Part shown: positions 37,001 to 45,738 of the stretch, piece by piece
Position numbering within the stretch: the stretch's first letter is position 1
Layout of the letters: every line of letters begins with the position of its first letter
NCBI GenBank assembly: GCA_026874595.1
Contig: CM049306.1
Coordinates: 79,200,142 to 79,264,141 of the forward strand
Reading direction: 5' to 3'
DNA length: 64,000 bases
DNA from: Sipunculus nudus
Taxonomy: Eukaryota > Annelida > Sipuncula > Golfingiida > Sipunculidae
The notes under the pieces: model-generated
What the model was told of the DNA's origin: nothing
What the model saw: only the letters and a program-made list of their open reading frames with translations
Databases searched by the model: none
Program-made: the position numbers and the translations under genes

Positions 37001-40000
37001 AATAATATATCATTATTTATATAATGAATCAGCACATTTAGTTTCACTAATCACCAACAGGTGTCACTAGCAGTGGACATAAAATACTTGAATTATTTTA
37101 CAGTAACTGCAAGGTGCTGCCATCTTTTGAGGGTGGTTAAAACTATTAATACTTACCAAAGACTTTAAAATCATCCTTGACTTGAAGGCAAAGTGGAGGA
37201 CATAAAATTCTTGAATTTGCTTGTTTATATAAATTTGTTTTCATTATTGATACAATCATCTTTCACTCTTTAACTTTTAATATTCATTGATTTAGGCCAT
37301 ACTTTGTATCCAACAGAGCTATTAAAACTTTTGCAAAATCCAAACTAAATTAAAGATGATCTTAGTGGATTGAACCAGGACAGCTAATCTTTTGTTCATG
37401 GAACATAATGTCATAACTTTACAGTCACCTTGATGTTCTGGTAGTTGATGATAATTCCTTTGAAAGATCATGTTTGATTTAAAGCCAGCCATTCACAAAC
37501 CTTGACTACAGAATTTATTTGATTTATTGCATTCTATTTGAACATATAAATGAAGTCCAGTTAATTTATGTTAAAAAAGATATTATAATGCAGATGGGGT
37601 GAATGAGCTTGTTTATCTACAAGCCAAAACAACAATGTTGGCAAATGGAAAACCATCTTGTAACTTAAAGTGGTTGGTTGTATGTAAGAAACATTTAACA
37701 TGCAAAACTCTGGTTCATGTGACTTGTCAGTGTTGAATGGGTTTGAATTATTTTGGCATGCCCCCAACATGTTACAAACATGGGGATATAAACAAAACAA
37801 ACAGCCTGTGTGCAGGGTGGGGGGGGGGGGGGTTGGTGCTTTCTGTTTTATTTTTATAAAAGGTTAAAGGGATTATTTGTAGTTAATAGATGTCAAATAT
37901 CAGAGTAGGACCCTTTAATTTTCCTACTTTATCTCTTTGCAGGAGAATTACAACTATCGCTTCTACATGAAGTCAGCTAACCTGATGCGGACTCTCAGAA
38001 AGGCTTATGATTCTGTGCTGGATGACTATGATGTCTTAGTTATGCCCACTATAAGATTCAAACCACCAAAACTGCCTGGAGCTGATGCGTCTGTCATGGG
38101 TATGTCTGTTATATTCTCTGTTCCACCAGCCTTAGTCAGCTTGATATTTGAGTTGATTTTCTTAAAAATTTATATTTTTCAATAAATAAATAGAAGATGT
38201 ATATGGAAGTGATAGCCAAAGAGGGCAAGCAGAAATTTTAAAATAAATCTTTGGTTCATGTCTCGGACTTTCTGGAATCTCTTCAGTGATTTGACAGATC
38301 AGATGGGTCCCTGTATGAGAAGCCATCTTTGTTTTAGCTGGTAATTTTTAGCTCAGCTGACTGTGAGTCATCTGAGCTATAGGGATCACCCTTTGTCCCG
38401 CCGTCTGGCGGTCTGACCACATCCGTTAACAGGGCACAAATCGTAACCGTTGGACCTAGAAACTTTTAAATGTACATCCAGGGAGGTCCTGGGCAAATCT
38501 CCTTGGAAACCTGAAATGAGGTCATGGTGACCTATATTTTTTTACTTACAGGCTGAAAACATGAATTTTAGCACCAAGACAGTCAGACAGGGCACAAATT
38601 TTATCCATTAGGCCTAGAAACCTCTTACCTGACATTTTAAGATATCCTAGGCAAATGTCCTTTGAAACCTGAAACTAGGTCACTGTGACCTATATTCTGC
38701 GAACTATAGGGAAAAGATGTCATATCAGCACCCTGAATGTCAGATGGGGACAAATCATATCTGTGGAGCCTAGAATCTTCTAACACAATATCCTAGGAGT
38801 TTCTAGGCAAATCTCCTTGGAAACCTGAAGTTAGGTCATGGTGACCTATATTTTGTGACCTATGGGCCGAAAACATGTAATCAGTAGGGCACCAATAGTA
38901 TCCATTAAGCCTAGAATCCTCCAATGTGACATTTAGGGAGATCCTAGGTAAATGTCCTTGGAAACCTGAAATTAGGTCACTGTGACCTATATTCTGTGAC
39001 CTATAGGAAAAAGATGTCATATGAAAACCCTGAATGTCAGATGGTGACAAATCATATAAAATAAGGGGAGGTCCTAGTCAAATGTCCTTGGAAACCTGAA
39101 ATTAGATCATGGTGACCTATATTGTGTGACCTATGGGCTGAAAAAATAGTTTTGAGCACCCAGACAGACTAGGCACAAATTGTATCCATTAGCCCTAGAA
39201 TCATCTAACATGACATTCAGGGAAATCCTTGGCAATTCTCCTTGAAAACCTGAAATTGGATCATGGTGACCTATATTCTGCCAGTTATGGACCAGAAACA
39301 TGATTTTTAGCACCAAGACAGACGGGGTACAAATTGTATCCATTTTCCTTTGAACCCTTTATTGTGAAATCCATGGGGGGGGGTTCCTGGGCAGGTCTCC
39401 TATGAATCCTGATTTTTTTATTTTCTGTCCATTTTTTCAACACTTTAACTTTAGCCATATGCTATTCTCACAGACAATATATAACATTAATAAAAAATGA
39501 GCACCCAGTCAAAATTAGCTGAGCATCATGGCCCATTGGCCACTTGTTTTGGGAGTGTTAACATGACATCAGCAGCTTTCAGCTTTTGCTATTTGTGCAT
39601 GTTACCAGTGACCTTGACTGCCGTAAGAGGGGCTGATGTTGTAAAATGTTGGTTGATTTCTCATATGTTTTAATAATTCTTTTCTGAAATAATTACTGAA
39701 GTAGGTTTTGAAAATTATACCCATTAATCTTCTACTCTCCATTTTTATTTTGTCCCTTGAAATGTGAGTAATAATTTTCCATATCAAAAACAGGTGGACA
39801 CAAGGTGATGGAATGAGCGTTACATTACACGTCTTTTCTTCTGGATTCAGAAAAGCTGTACTAAATTTTGTATGTACCTGTGAGCAAACCTCCTAAGTTA
39901 AATTTCTGAAATACTTGTTAACAGATTATCTAAACAGACTGTGTCTGAGTTTAATATGTGCATAATAAAACACATGTGTATAATCACATATAATTATAGA

Positions 40001-40600
40001 CATATATGTATATATCATGTGCAACATCACTGTTGTATATTAAAATAAACCATTTGAAAAGACTGCCTTTCTAACTATTTCTAAATTTATTCAGTTTCAT
40101 CATAAATACAGTTTACAGTAATGTAATTCCTGTTAGGGCCTCAAGGCTTTCAGAACTGTTTTAAAGAGGGTATAATATATTTAGAGGTACAGCAGGGTCT
40201 CCTTCATCTTTTAATACTATTTATATAATAGTAACATTAAATCATAGAAAAAACAAATGAACAGATAGGTTTATAAACAGACATAGATAGATTTGATTTA
40301 TTATATAAATAAATTGGATGACATTCCATATCACAATTATAATAATGAATGATAACATTGACACTGTATTTGATAAACATTAAGTTCCATATTCCTACTT
40401 CCACAGAACAACTGATCGAGTCAATGGGTAACCTTGCCAACACGTGTCCCTTCAATGCAACAGGCCACCCTGCCTTGACTGTGAATGCAGGGTTTATTCA
40501 AGGGCTACCTGTCGGTATGCAGATAGTTGCCAAGCACTGGGAAGAACCGACGCTGTTCAACGTCGGACAAGCTGTGGAAAAGATAACCAGCAGAAACTGA
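8051..40600 (+). CDS. Amidase-signature family hydrolase, 12 coding exons, 512 aa
   Basis: Hydrolyses a carboxamide to acid plus ammonia; the substrate is unknown. Coding exons: 8051-8066, 8689-8796, 9254-9380, 10102-10274, 19703-19842, 25094-25294, 25696-25767, 28018-28174, 29702-29764, 36509-36639, 37943-38099, 40407-40600. All introns are GT-AG and all phases join, giving 1539 nt including TGA. The amidase signature is intact: catalytic Lys106 (IKDN), bridging Ser181 (AGGSSSG) and nucleophile Ser205 (DTGGSIR). The spacings of 75 and 24 residues equal those known for FAAH and Rhodococcus amidase. Residues 1-85 form a helical N-terminal extension like that of Rhodococcus-type amidases. The C-terminal part has the MPT and TGHPA-GLPVGM motifs. 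No signal peptide or membrane anchor is visible (animal FAAH has one), so it is probably cytosolic. The start at 8051 has A at -3. Family assignment is near certain; substrate and ancestry are inference. Confidence 0.95.
8218..8557 (+). mobile_element. PIF/Harbinger-type MITE, copy 2
   Basis: A 340-bp relative of copy 1 in opposite orientation, with the same GGCC-starting inverted ends and a TAA duplication on both sides. It sits in amidase intron 1, about 150 bp after the exon 1 donor. The GC-rich segment reading GATGCGGGCGGTGCCTGA near the right end marks its orientation. Confidence 0.87.
8689..8796 (+). CDS. Amidase coding exon 2
   Basis: Acceptor TTGTAG, donor GTGGGC. Encodes residues 6-42 with the helical N-terminal segment [20 protein letters not shown], which is typical of bacterial amidases having an N-terminal helical domain. 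It ends with one base of a Glu codon completed by exon 3. Confidence 0.9.
9254..9380 (+). CDS. Amidase coding exon 3
   Basis: Acceptor TTTTAAG, donor GTAGGT. Encodes [14 protein letters not shown] and a proline-rich linker ending NPNNA, with a Trp codon split across the donor (TG|G). The join to exon 4 gives WFVKT, matching the start of the amidase core. Confidence 0.92.
9550..10010. mobile_element. Possible hAT-like remnant with AAGTACT-rich ends
   Basis: Opposed segments AGGGCTGAAACAAGTAC (about 9569) and GACTCAAGTACTCC (about 9968), with GGACTTGAGTACTT-type repeats, resemble the ends of the larger element at 14920-17052. No clean terminal repeat or target duplication could be fixed, so the call is weak. 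It lies in amidase intron 3. Confidence 0.35.
10102..10274 (+). CDS. Amidase coding exon 4 (catalytic lysine)
   Basis: Acceptor CCTTCAG, donor GTGAGA. Encodes [20 protein letters not shown], holding catalytic Lys106 in the KDN motif, and ends [10 protein letters not shown] with a split Gly codon. Confidence 0.97.
12800..12936. repeat. CT-rich microsatellite
   Basis: Irregular (CT)n and (CTTT)n tract. It creates low-complexity Ser/Leu or Arg/Glu open frames on both strands that are not genes. Confidence 0.95.
13435..13459. repeat. Poly-C tract
   Basis: An almost pure run of about 24 C, inside the large AGCTCAGCTGA-family copy. Length is likely unstable or uncertain in assembly. Confidence 0.95.
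14624..18111 (+). mobile_element. GTATCCGCC-family element, split by a hAT insertion
   Basis: Starts with the hairpin GTATCTG-AAAAAC-AAA-GTTTT-GCGGATAC and ends GCAGATACACTTAATCGCTTG followed by CCCATATTCCAG, matching the two ends of the better copy at 25783-27183. The core is tandem units with CACACAAAAATGGTGGCGCC-like segments. A 2.1-kb hAT element at 14920-17052 interrupts it. No coding capacity was recognised. Confidence 0.75.
14920..17052 (+). mobile_element. Non-autonomous hAT element, 2.1 kb
   Basis: Inverted ends CAGGCTTGGGTCAAGTAC and GTACTTGACCCTAGCCTG, flanked by ATAGCTTT on both sides (14912-14919 and 17053-17060; the right edge is ambiguous by one base). CAG...CTG ends and an 8-bp duplication are diagnostic of hAT. 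The subterminal regions are rich in TACTTGTACTTGG. A block of about 250 bp recurs inside (around 15500-15740 and 16690-16840). No transposase frame is recognisable, so it must be moved by an enzyme in trans. Confidence 0.85.
18674..19108. mobile_element. Short hAT MITE with AT microsatellites
   Basis: A 435-bp insert starting CAGTGGCGTCAAT and ending ATTGATGCCCATG, flanked by a perfect 8-bp duplication GTATCATA (18666-18673 and 19109-19116). Inside are two long (AT)n runs (about 18785-18842 and 18949-19003) and G-rich/C-rich tracts near each end. It lies in amidase intron 4. Confidence 0.85.
19117..19702. other. Amidase intron 4, 3' part, nothing recognised
   Basis: AT-rich intron sequence ending in a good polypyrimidine tract and CACTGACAG acceptor at 19702. 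Confidence 0.6.
19703..19842 (+). CDS. Amidase coding exon 5 (bridging serine)
   Basis: Acceptor CTGACAG, donor GTATGT. Encodes [19 protein letters not shown] and [17 protein letters not shown]. Ser181 of AGGSSSG is the bridging serine. It joins exon 6 in phase 0. Confidence 0.97.
20990..21605. repeat. Unclassified repeat with about 140-bp internal units
   Basis: Starts near a C-rich tract followed by GGGGAGACATGTTTTT and ends near GGGGAGGCATCTGTTTTTGC. Inside, a unit with CACTCATTGTTCCTAC and GACCTTCAACTT-like segments recurs three times at about 140-bp spacing. It lies in amidase intron 5. Confidence 0.6.
21606..23248. mobile_element. Probable non-autonomous hAT-like element
   Basis: Both ends are rich in GATTACGATTACAATTAC-type repeats in opposite orientation. 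The right end, read on the minus strand, is CCAGGGTTGGGGTAATTG, a typical hAT terminus. The left end (CAATCTAGTAACTCG) has decayed and no duplication is evident. A related fragment occurs at 52640-52730. Confidence 0.45.
23249..24296. other. Amidase intron 5, nothing recognised
   Basis: AT-rich sequence with no transposon end, exon or RNA gene that I can identify. Small open frames (for example 23538-23762) are low-complexity. Confidence 0.5.
24297..25015 (-). mobile_element. 5'-truncated LINE 3' end, antisense in intron 5
   Basis: On the minus strand an open frame encodes the characteristic C-terminus of a non-LTR retrotransposon polyprotein: LPKFF, then [29 protein letters not shown] and a terminal C-x(4)-CYICNKN before the stop near 24617. 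Downstream the element ends TGTCGAATAAACTTC followed by a short CTT run (24297-24315 on plus), a common LINE tail. Only the last 120 or so residues remain. The clade (Jockey/CR1-like) is inferred. Confidence 0.65.
25094..25294 (+). CDS. Amidase coding exon 6 (nucleophile serine)
   Basis: Acceptor CTCGCCAG, donor GTATGT. Encodes [20 protein letters not shown] with nucleophile Ser205 and the [13 protein letters not shown] strand, then [18 protein letters not shown]. This is the most conserved exon of the family. Confidence 0.98.
25696..25767 (+). CDS. Amidase coding exon 7
   Basis: Acceptor AACACAG, donor GTGAGC, 24 codons in phase 0. Encodes [15 protein letters not shown], the family's AG-D-LDPRQ-like segment. 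The donor lies only 15 bp before a transposable element. Confidence 0.95.
25783..27183 (+). mobile_element. GTATCCGCC-family element with 279-bp palindromic core
   Basis: Left end is the hairpin GTATCCGCCAAAAC-AAA-GTTTTGCGGATAC; right end is TTTGGCGGATAC, then CGCTTGTCC and CCCATATTCTAG. The inverted GTATCCGCC lies about 40 bp inside the right end, so the terminal repeats are asymmetric. The core is about four tandem copies of a 279-bp unit, each with two GGTGGCGCCACC palindromes (26191, 26320, 26469, 26599, 26749 imperfect, 26879). Middle copies are almost identical. No protein is encoded; minus-strand open frames repeat with the unit. Architecture recalls Helitron/Helentron-derived tandem-core elements of molluscs, which is inference. 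Confidence 0.85.
28018..28174 (+). CDS. Amidase coding exon 8
   Basis: Acceptor TGTGCCAG, donor GTTAGT. Encodes [17 protein letters not shown] and a helix [22 protein letters not shown], matching the amidase segment between the active-site core and C-terminal domain. It ends with a split Gly/Ala codon. Confidence 0.95.
28300..28585 (+). mobile_element. PIF/Harbinger-type MITE, copy 3 (short subfamily)
   Basis: A 286-bp copy with the GGCC inverted ends and TAA duplication on both sides. It shares an internal shortening and most point differences with copy 4 at 55231-55518, so the two are a recently active subfamily. It lies in amidase intron 8, about 125 bp after the donor. Confidence 0.87.
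29156..29626. mobile_element. hAT-like MITE of the GTGATGTAG/GAGTCC family
   Basis: Ends TAGTGATGAAGTCAAGTCC and AGTCCTACATCACTT are inverted repeats; subterminal regions are full of GAGTCCAAGTCC. Related copies lie at 32102 (split) and 45344-45738. No exact 8-bp duplication was found here. It ends about 75 bp before exon 9. Confidence 0.65.
29702..29764 (+). CDS. Amidase coding exon 9
   Basis: Acceptor GGTTTTCAG, donor GTAGGG, 63 nt. Encodes [21 protein letters not shown], matching the amidase AIW-P---EGA motif. Split codons at both ends fit exons 8 and 10. Confidence 0.95.
29886..31951. mobile_element. 2.07-kb candidate DNA element with repeated 16-bp motif
   Basis: Inverted ends CGGGCCAATTGCGATA (29886) and TAGCGCAATTGGCCCA (31936) match at 14 of 16 bases. 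Inside, the motif TGTCCCACCCGTAACA occurs twice as written near the left end (29916, 30076) and eight times as its complement TGTTACGGGTGGGACA or a close variant (30237, 30436, 31178, 31194, 31210, 31367, 31548, 31755). Opposed subterminal motif arrays are typical of transposase binding sites, for example in CACTA-type elements. No transposase frame and no target duplication were found. It lies in amidase intron 9. Confidence 0.6.
32602..34449 (+). mobile_element. AGCTCAGCTGA-family repeat, inner copy
   Basis: A 1848-bp copy starting AGCTCAGCTGACTGTAAGTC after TTTTT and ending GACCCATGGGTCCCTTG before TT. The flanks rejoin as CATCTGTTTTT and TTCTTCATATTTACA, matching uninterrupted sequence near 10640, which confirms both boundaries. 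A C-run at about 33406-33420 is internal. Confidence 0.78.
34629..35255 (+). mobile_element. GTATCCGCC-family element, short copy in a nest
   Basis: Starts GTATCCGCCAAAAG with the GTTTTGCGGATAC hairpin partner and ends CTTATTCTAG. It holds about three GGTGGCGCCACC-type palindromes (34955, 35101, 35231, some imperfect). Comparison with the empty site in related sequence near 11460 suggests insertion between T and T without a clear target duplication. Confidence 0.75.
36509..36639 (+). CDS. Amidase coding exon 10
   Basis: Acceptor TTGACAG, donor GTATGA. Encodes [20 protein letters not shown] and [12 protein letters not shown]. Phase fits exons 9 and 11. The sequence just upstream of the acceptor appears transposon-derived. 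Confidence 0.95.
36787..37240. repeat. TTTATTGTCCCC-family repeat, copy 1
   Basis: Starts TTTATTGTCCCCCGCTTCCT, has a TCTGTCTG run, a TTTCATTCAAATTTTGGTTA segment and ends AGTGGAGGACATAAAATTCT. The copy at 41938-42305 has the same order of segments. Class unknown. Confidence 0.6.
37943..38099 (+). CDS. Amidase coding exon 11
   Basis: Acceptor TTTGCAG, donor GTATGT. Encodes a helical stretch [18 protein letters not shown] followed by [15 protein letters not shown], the family's MPT motif, and ends with a split Glu codon. Confidence 0.96.
38350..39546 (+). mobile_element. AGCTCAGCTGA-family repeat inside another repeat
   Basis: Starts AGCTCAGCTGACTGTGAGTC after TTTTT and ends GCTGAGCATCATGGCCCATT followed by GGCCACTTG and TTTT. 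Inside are several units of about 300 bp with AGGTCATGGTGACCTATATT. It interrupts a second repeat whose halves (38185-38349 and 39547-39790) match the continuous copy at 42830-43210. It lies in amidase intron 11. Confidence 0.75.
40407..40600 (+). CDS. Amidase coding exon 12 (stop codon)
   Basis: Acceptor CTTCCACAG. Encodes [19 protein letters not shown] and [15 protein letters not shown], the conserved C-terminal substrate-pocket region, ending at TGA 40598-40600. Confidence 0.97.
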
Positions 40601-40680
40601 GGAAACCTGTACACATAAAGAAGAAGTTGACCAGGAAGCATGTTAATGGGTATAGCAACATCAGGGCCAGTACCAATAAC

Positions 40681-40686
40681 ATTAAA
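40681..40686 (+). terminator. Possible polyadenylation signal of the amidase gene
   Basis: ATTAAA 80 nt after the stop codon. Many other A/T-rich hexamers follow, so the true cleavage site is uncertain. Confidence 0.3.
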
Positions 40687-41022
40687 AATTCCTGGTAAAT
40701 AACATAGAATATATTTAAATACTGTGGGATGGGACAAATTGTTTGGTGTAAGTGTCACAAATGTCTGCTTTTTTGCCACCATAAAGTGATATGTGCTTAA
40801 AGTAGGTTAATGATTTATGTAAACAGGAAAACAAATGGAGTAAAACTTGGAAACTTATCTGATAACTTATGCAGTTATCATCTTATAGTCATAATGTTCA
40901 GCCTTACTGCAGGATCTAATGTATAACATGGCAAGCCAAGAACTCTCTCCTCTCTTTACAACTATATGTACAATAACCTTGAGTGCAGGCTCATACAACA
41001 GTGGTCTGTGGCTTAACCTTTC

Positions 41023-41090
41023 GGGGGGGGGGGGGGGGGGGGGGGAGGTTATTTACATGAGTATGGCTGCATTTGTCTCAGGTTTACCAC

Positions 41091-41128
<38 letters not shown>
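41023..41128. repeat. Poly-G tract and (AT)n microsatellite
   Basis: A run of 23 G (41023-41045) and an (AT)n run (41093-41128), just downstream of the amidase gene. They generate a spurious 141-residue open frame. Confidence 0.95.
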
Positions 41129-41135
<7 letters not shown>

Positions 41136-41937
41136 TGAACTTCCTTGTAAGTTATAGCAACTCCTTCCCTGATGTCAATATTAGTAAAGTTAAAAGGTTA
41201 ATTGTTCAATTTGGTGTCTTGTTGATGTCATATTTCAGGGTACAGATGTTTATAAGTCATAATGGTTATTTTAATATTACATTTACACAGACACATACAA
41301 ATAATATTCAAGGTGAAACATTCTATAGAAATGAAATGATATAGGTGATATATAAAAGACCTACAGCTGGACGTATTCAGATGTCTATATTGTATTGATT
41401 TGTCACCTGTTAACTTAAGTAACATTAACATACCTACATACATCTATGTATACACTGTAAAAAATGATTTCATGTTGAAAAGTTGACAAAAGCACTCTCA
41501 TAATATGCAGTGAAACTGCAGATATATATTTCATAACTAGATTAGATCTTAGATTTTCAAGTGCATCATTTTGATTGTTGCCTCCTGGTGATTCACTGTT
41601 TAAATTCTACATAAATGGTTTTTATTCCTATAAGGTTCCAGGATATGATCACATGAGGTGATAAGCACTACATTGGATAAATGTTGTTTGTTGTTTGCTT
41701 TATGTGCAGAATAATACAATTATATGAATGTCAAATTCACTGAATCAAGTAATATTTCTGAGTGAAGATTCAACTGCAAATTAGTTTGCTGTAAGTGGAA
41801 AGGGACCTGACAGATACTGAATATCTCAACATTTTAATTTAACTCTTTGCTGCTCAATAACATGACCATTGAGCTTTCTTCCTGGATAAGGACAAAGTGT
41901 ACATGTAGCAAATTATTACAAGAAATATAGTATAAAG

Positions 41938-42305
41938 GTATTTATTGTCCCCTGCATCCTCATAACAGGGGATATTGATTTCGGATTGTCTGTCTGTCTT
42001 TCTGTCTGTCTGTCTGTCCGTCAGGTTTTCCATGCAATAACATCTGATTTCATTCAAATTTTGGTCACCGATTCCTCTCATGCATACCTTTGTTGATATT
42101 GGTTTTGAAAAAAGTGTCTGTCTGAAAATAATTCCCACCAGCTCCAAGAACAAAATAAGATTTTGTTCTTATTTCACAGCCAAAATTACAACATGTGGAG
42201 ACATCTTCAGGTGAAAATATAAACTAAAAGATTGAAAAGGCAAGTATGAATGACAACAAGAGGCGGAAGCGGAGGATATAAATTCTTCAAATTTACTTGT
42301 TGTAG
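41938..42305. repeat. TTTATTGTCCCC-family repeat, copy 2
   Basis: Starts TTTATTGTCCCCTGCATCCT, has (TCTG)n, TTTCATTCAAATTTTGGTCA and ends GCGGAGGATATAAATTCTTC, parallel to 36787-37240. Confidence 0.6.
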
Positions 42306-42829
42306 TAATATAATGTGGACTTAAATAACCAAGTCTTGTGTTCTTCAAGATTTTTTTGTTGAGAATGTTTTCATTAACAAAAAAACTTATCCTGAATCTC
42401 TACCTAGAGTTTTCATATCAATTCTGATGAAGTCTGATAAAAACTTGGCTTTTCATAAGTCACACTATGCATCAGGGATTGGATTGATTTTTAATTCTGT
42501 GGTCTCAAGATGACAAACTGTGTGTTGGTTTATGCTGGGATGAAAAAGGTGGCACAGCTAGTGTCAAATATGGTGACTATCCCGAGTAATTACTGAAAAA
42601 AATTTAAGACGGCACAGTTTCTCCTTGTTATGTGAATAGGACAAAATGGTGCATGCTTAAAAGAGTTACCATGAAAATTAGTAGTATTGAGTGACATAAG
42701 ATGGATACATTTGTGTTCATTCAGAAAAATTTCATAAAAAATAATAATAATTATGGTTAATAAGGCTTCAAATACTCCCATTTATGGTGTAGGTGAAGAT
42801 AAATAGTACAGTATAGGTGTAAGTGTTTT

Positions 42830-43210
42830 ATGTTATAGTCCATTTCACCACCTGCTGTCCACCTGTTTTTTGTAGATGATTTACCTAAAAGTTTATATTT
42901 TTCAATATTTTCCAAGTAGACAACACAAGGAAGTGACAACCTAATATGGCAGTTAAGAATTTTACAATAAATCCCCCGTTTATGTTTCACAACATTTTAG
43001 TCTCTTTATCATGATCTGGCAGATATGGTGTGTCCCTCCATAAGTAGCCATCTTTGTTTTTGTTGGTTATATTCTTTAGAGTGTTTACATGAGATTATCG
43101 AATCAGCAGCTGTCAGTTCAGGCTGTTTTTGCATGTGACCAATGACCTTGACCGCCATAAGTGGGTCTGATTTGTTGTAAAATGTAAACTGATTTCTCAT
43201 ATTTTAAGAA
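42830..43210 (+). repeat. Unclassified repeat, continuous copy
   Basis: Contains TTTTTTGTAGATGATTTACC, AAGTGACAACCTAATATGGC and CAATGACCTTGACCGCCATA. The same segments occur interrupted at 38185-39790 and inverted at 46990-47540, so this copy serves as the empty-site reference for the insertion at 38350. Confidence 0.6.
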
Positions 43211-43646
43211 AATACTGTAACTCAAATATGGCATAAGGTAGGAATATAGTTACCTAGTTGAAAATTAGGTTCTGTAATCCTATATATATATCTGATCATG
43301 ATGGAACATTGATATGCCCAATGTACCAGCAGTATGCTTATTGAAAATGTTTGACCTTGCTTATCTGTAAGCTCAATTATCCAAACAAATTTCATGTACC
43401 CCAAGGGATGTAGAGTTCTACTGCATATATGTTACAAATAAAAATCAAGGTTACACATCCATGTTTGGTCCATGTGATGTGTATATTTGATGCAGCTTCA
43501 CACTTAAGTCTTAAGTTATTATCATGAACAAATTAGCAAATTAATAAATTTTAATGAATAGTTATAAATGAAGAGTTTTAAATAGACAAGATTTGTGGTT
43601 GTTCTGTGATAATTATCATGCTTGCAGTTATTATTTCACATACACA

Positions 43647-43651
<5 letters not shown>

Positions 43652-43696
<45 letters not shown>
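43652..43696. repeat. (AT)n microsatellite
   Basis: Nearly pure TA repeat of about 45 bp in the intergenic region. Confidence 0.95.
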
Positions 43697-43697
<1 letters not shown>

Positions 43698-44196
43698 TTA
43701 TTGCAGGAATATTTGGTAATGTGATATTAATGATTTGTTATAGGAAAAGTATCCATAATGGAAGGCATTGATATTAATATCATATTGTTATTCTGGAAAG
43801 TAAATATTGTTTGGTTGGATTTTGCTTGTGTGCAAACCATTGTTTGTGAAATAAGATAGAGCACTGTTCGGGAACAAATAAGCTTTGCCTGTTATTTAGC
43901 CTGCCTTGCCATATATTATTACTTCCCGGTGATAGTAGTATGTATACAAAACAATGCTTTGATAAAATGAATAAAATGTATTTTTTTGCTCTGTGTCTCA
44001 GTAATTGTGAATATGTGCGTGGCTGTGAAAAGTGGCTGTGAGTGAGGGTGAGATTTTAAAATAATGCACTTTTATAAATGAGATATATTTAATAATATTA
44101 AAATATTAATGTTACATGGAAATTAATTTTAATCAATGCATACCAGGTTTAAAATTACCTGTATAAATTATTTACTTAATAGGGTCTTAGATGAAC

Positions 44197-45087
44197 TCGA
44201 AAACAGGTAATTGACAAGCGACGTGTATCCGCCGAAATCAGGTTGGTACGGGTGAAGTGAGTGATGGATTGAGTGGGAAGGGGAAATAGAGTGAGAAGAT
44301 GGGGCAAAAATTTGAATGTCCTCAAAGAAATTGTAGTTAGACATTGGCAGATGTTTGATTAAACATGAACTATGAAACCATGATCATCAGTAGGCAAAAA
44401 TTTCCAGTAAAACAGTGAACAGTAGAAACCCTCATGAAAACAGCTGAGTAGCACCATCACATGTAATCCCAGACATGTACAATTTCAGGCCCATATGTCA
44501 GACCACTCCTGAAAGAAGTCCAAAAAACACTGAGAAAAGTGCATTAATTTGTTCAACGAAAACAGGAAGGTAGGTGGCGCCACCTGTCTGGTTTATGAAA
44601 AAAATTTCCAAGATGAATGGACATGCCAAATTTCAGACCAATACATTGAACCACTCCTGAGATCTGAGCAATTTTCACCCAATGCAAATGTATGGATGGA
44701 TGCCTTAGGAAAATGATTGCAGATGGCACCACTAGTCTTAAGTACAAAACGGAGAAGTCCAAGGTCTATGGATATGCACAATTTCAGGCCAATACCTCAA
44801 ATCACTCCTTAGATAAAGGCAATTTATGCTACGGAAAGGTAGGTGGCGCCACCTGTTTGGTTTGTGAAAACTTTCCAAGATGGATGGACATGCCATATTT
44901 CAGACCGAGACCATGAATCACTCCTGAGATATGAGCAATTTTCACCCAAAGCAAATGTATGGATGGACGCCAAGGGAAAATAATTGCAGATTGCGCCACC
45001 TTGTTTAGTATATGATGGAGGAGTCCAAGATATATGGATATGCACAGTTTCAGGCTTATACCACAAAACACTGTTTTGGCGGATACA
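44197..45087 (-). mobile_element. GTATCCGCC-family element, inverted copy
   Basis: Left part GACAAGCGACGTGTATCCGCC corresponds to the CTAG-side end, which is eroded here; right end is TGTTTTGGCGGATACA. The core has GGTGGCGCCACC palindromes at 44575 and 44844 within units of about 270 bp. It has no coding content. Confidence 0.75.
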
Positions 45088-45343
45088 ATTAAAAACACCT
45101 AATCCATTAATTTTAAATTAAAGAATTGTTGCATACATTCTATCTTCAGCCTTATTTAAAACAAACTATGGTAATTATGGTAATCGTTATGACGTCACAG
45201 TTGTAACGAAGGTATTTAATCCTGGTCCCTGACTTGAGTCAAGATAATATCATTGCCACGGGCGCAATGTAATCAGTGGGAAGTTCCGGTCTGGACAAGC
45301 TCCATGTATTTTATTTATTAAATATCATAATGTTATAAATGAG

Positions 45344-45738
45344 CAGCGATGTAATCGAGTCCACCTTCTTCCAGTCCCAGTATGAGTTAAGACTACGTAG
45401 AGTCCTTCAGGTTCGAGTAAAAGTCCGTGTCATCTGATATCTGGAACCCAAGTACAATAAAAATCTCCTTATCCAATAAAATTTGAAATGGAAATCTGAG
45501 ATAACAATACAAAAGTTTTATGTTAGTTATTGCATTTGACCCCCGATGCAGAGCTTATGCTAGGTATATAGTCTTTTATTTTGTAAAATACAGTCAGTAC
45601 TTTGCACATGTATATAAATTTCTTTATTGTATTTGCAAAAGCTTTCCTTCTACTATACTCGATTTAACCTTGGCGTGATTTTTCATACAAAGACTTTACA
45701 GCCGAGTCCCTAAAACAATTGAATCGAGTCAATCACTG
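45344..45738. mobile_element. hAT-like MITE, 395 bp
   Basis: Ends CAGCGATGTAATCGAGTCC and GAATCGAGTCAATCACTG are inverted repeats. The flanks are TAAATGAG on the left and TAAAATGAG on the right, an 8-9 bp duplication with one indel. Same family as 29156-29626. Confidence 0.72.

Noticed and set aside
40919-41344. 141-residue open frame after the amidase gene
   Set aside because: It runs through poly-G and (AT)n tracts (Gly-Gly-Gly and Ile-Tyr repeats) and has no recognisable domain.
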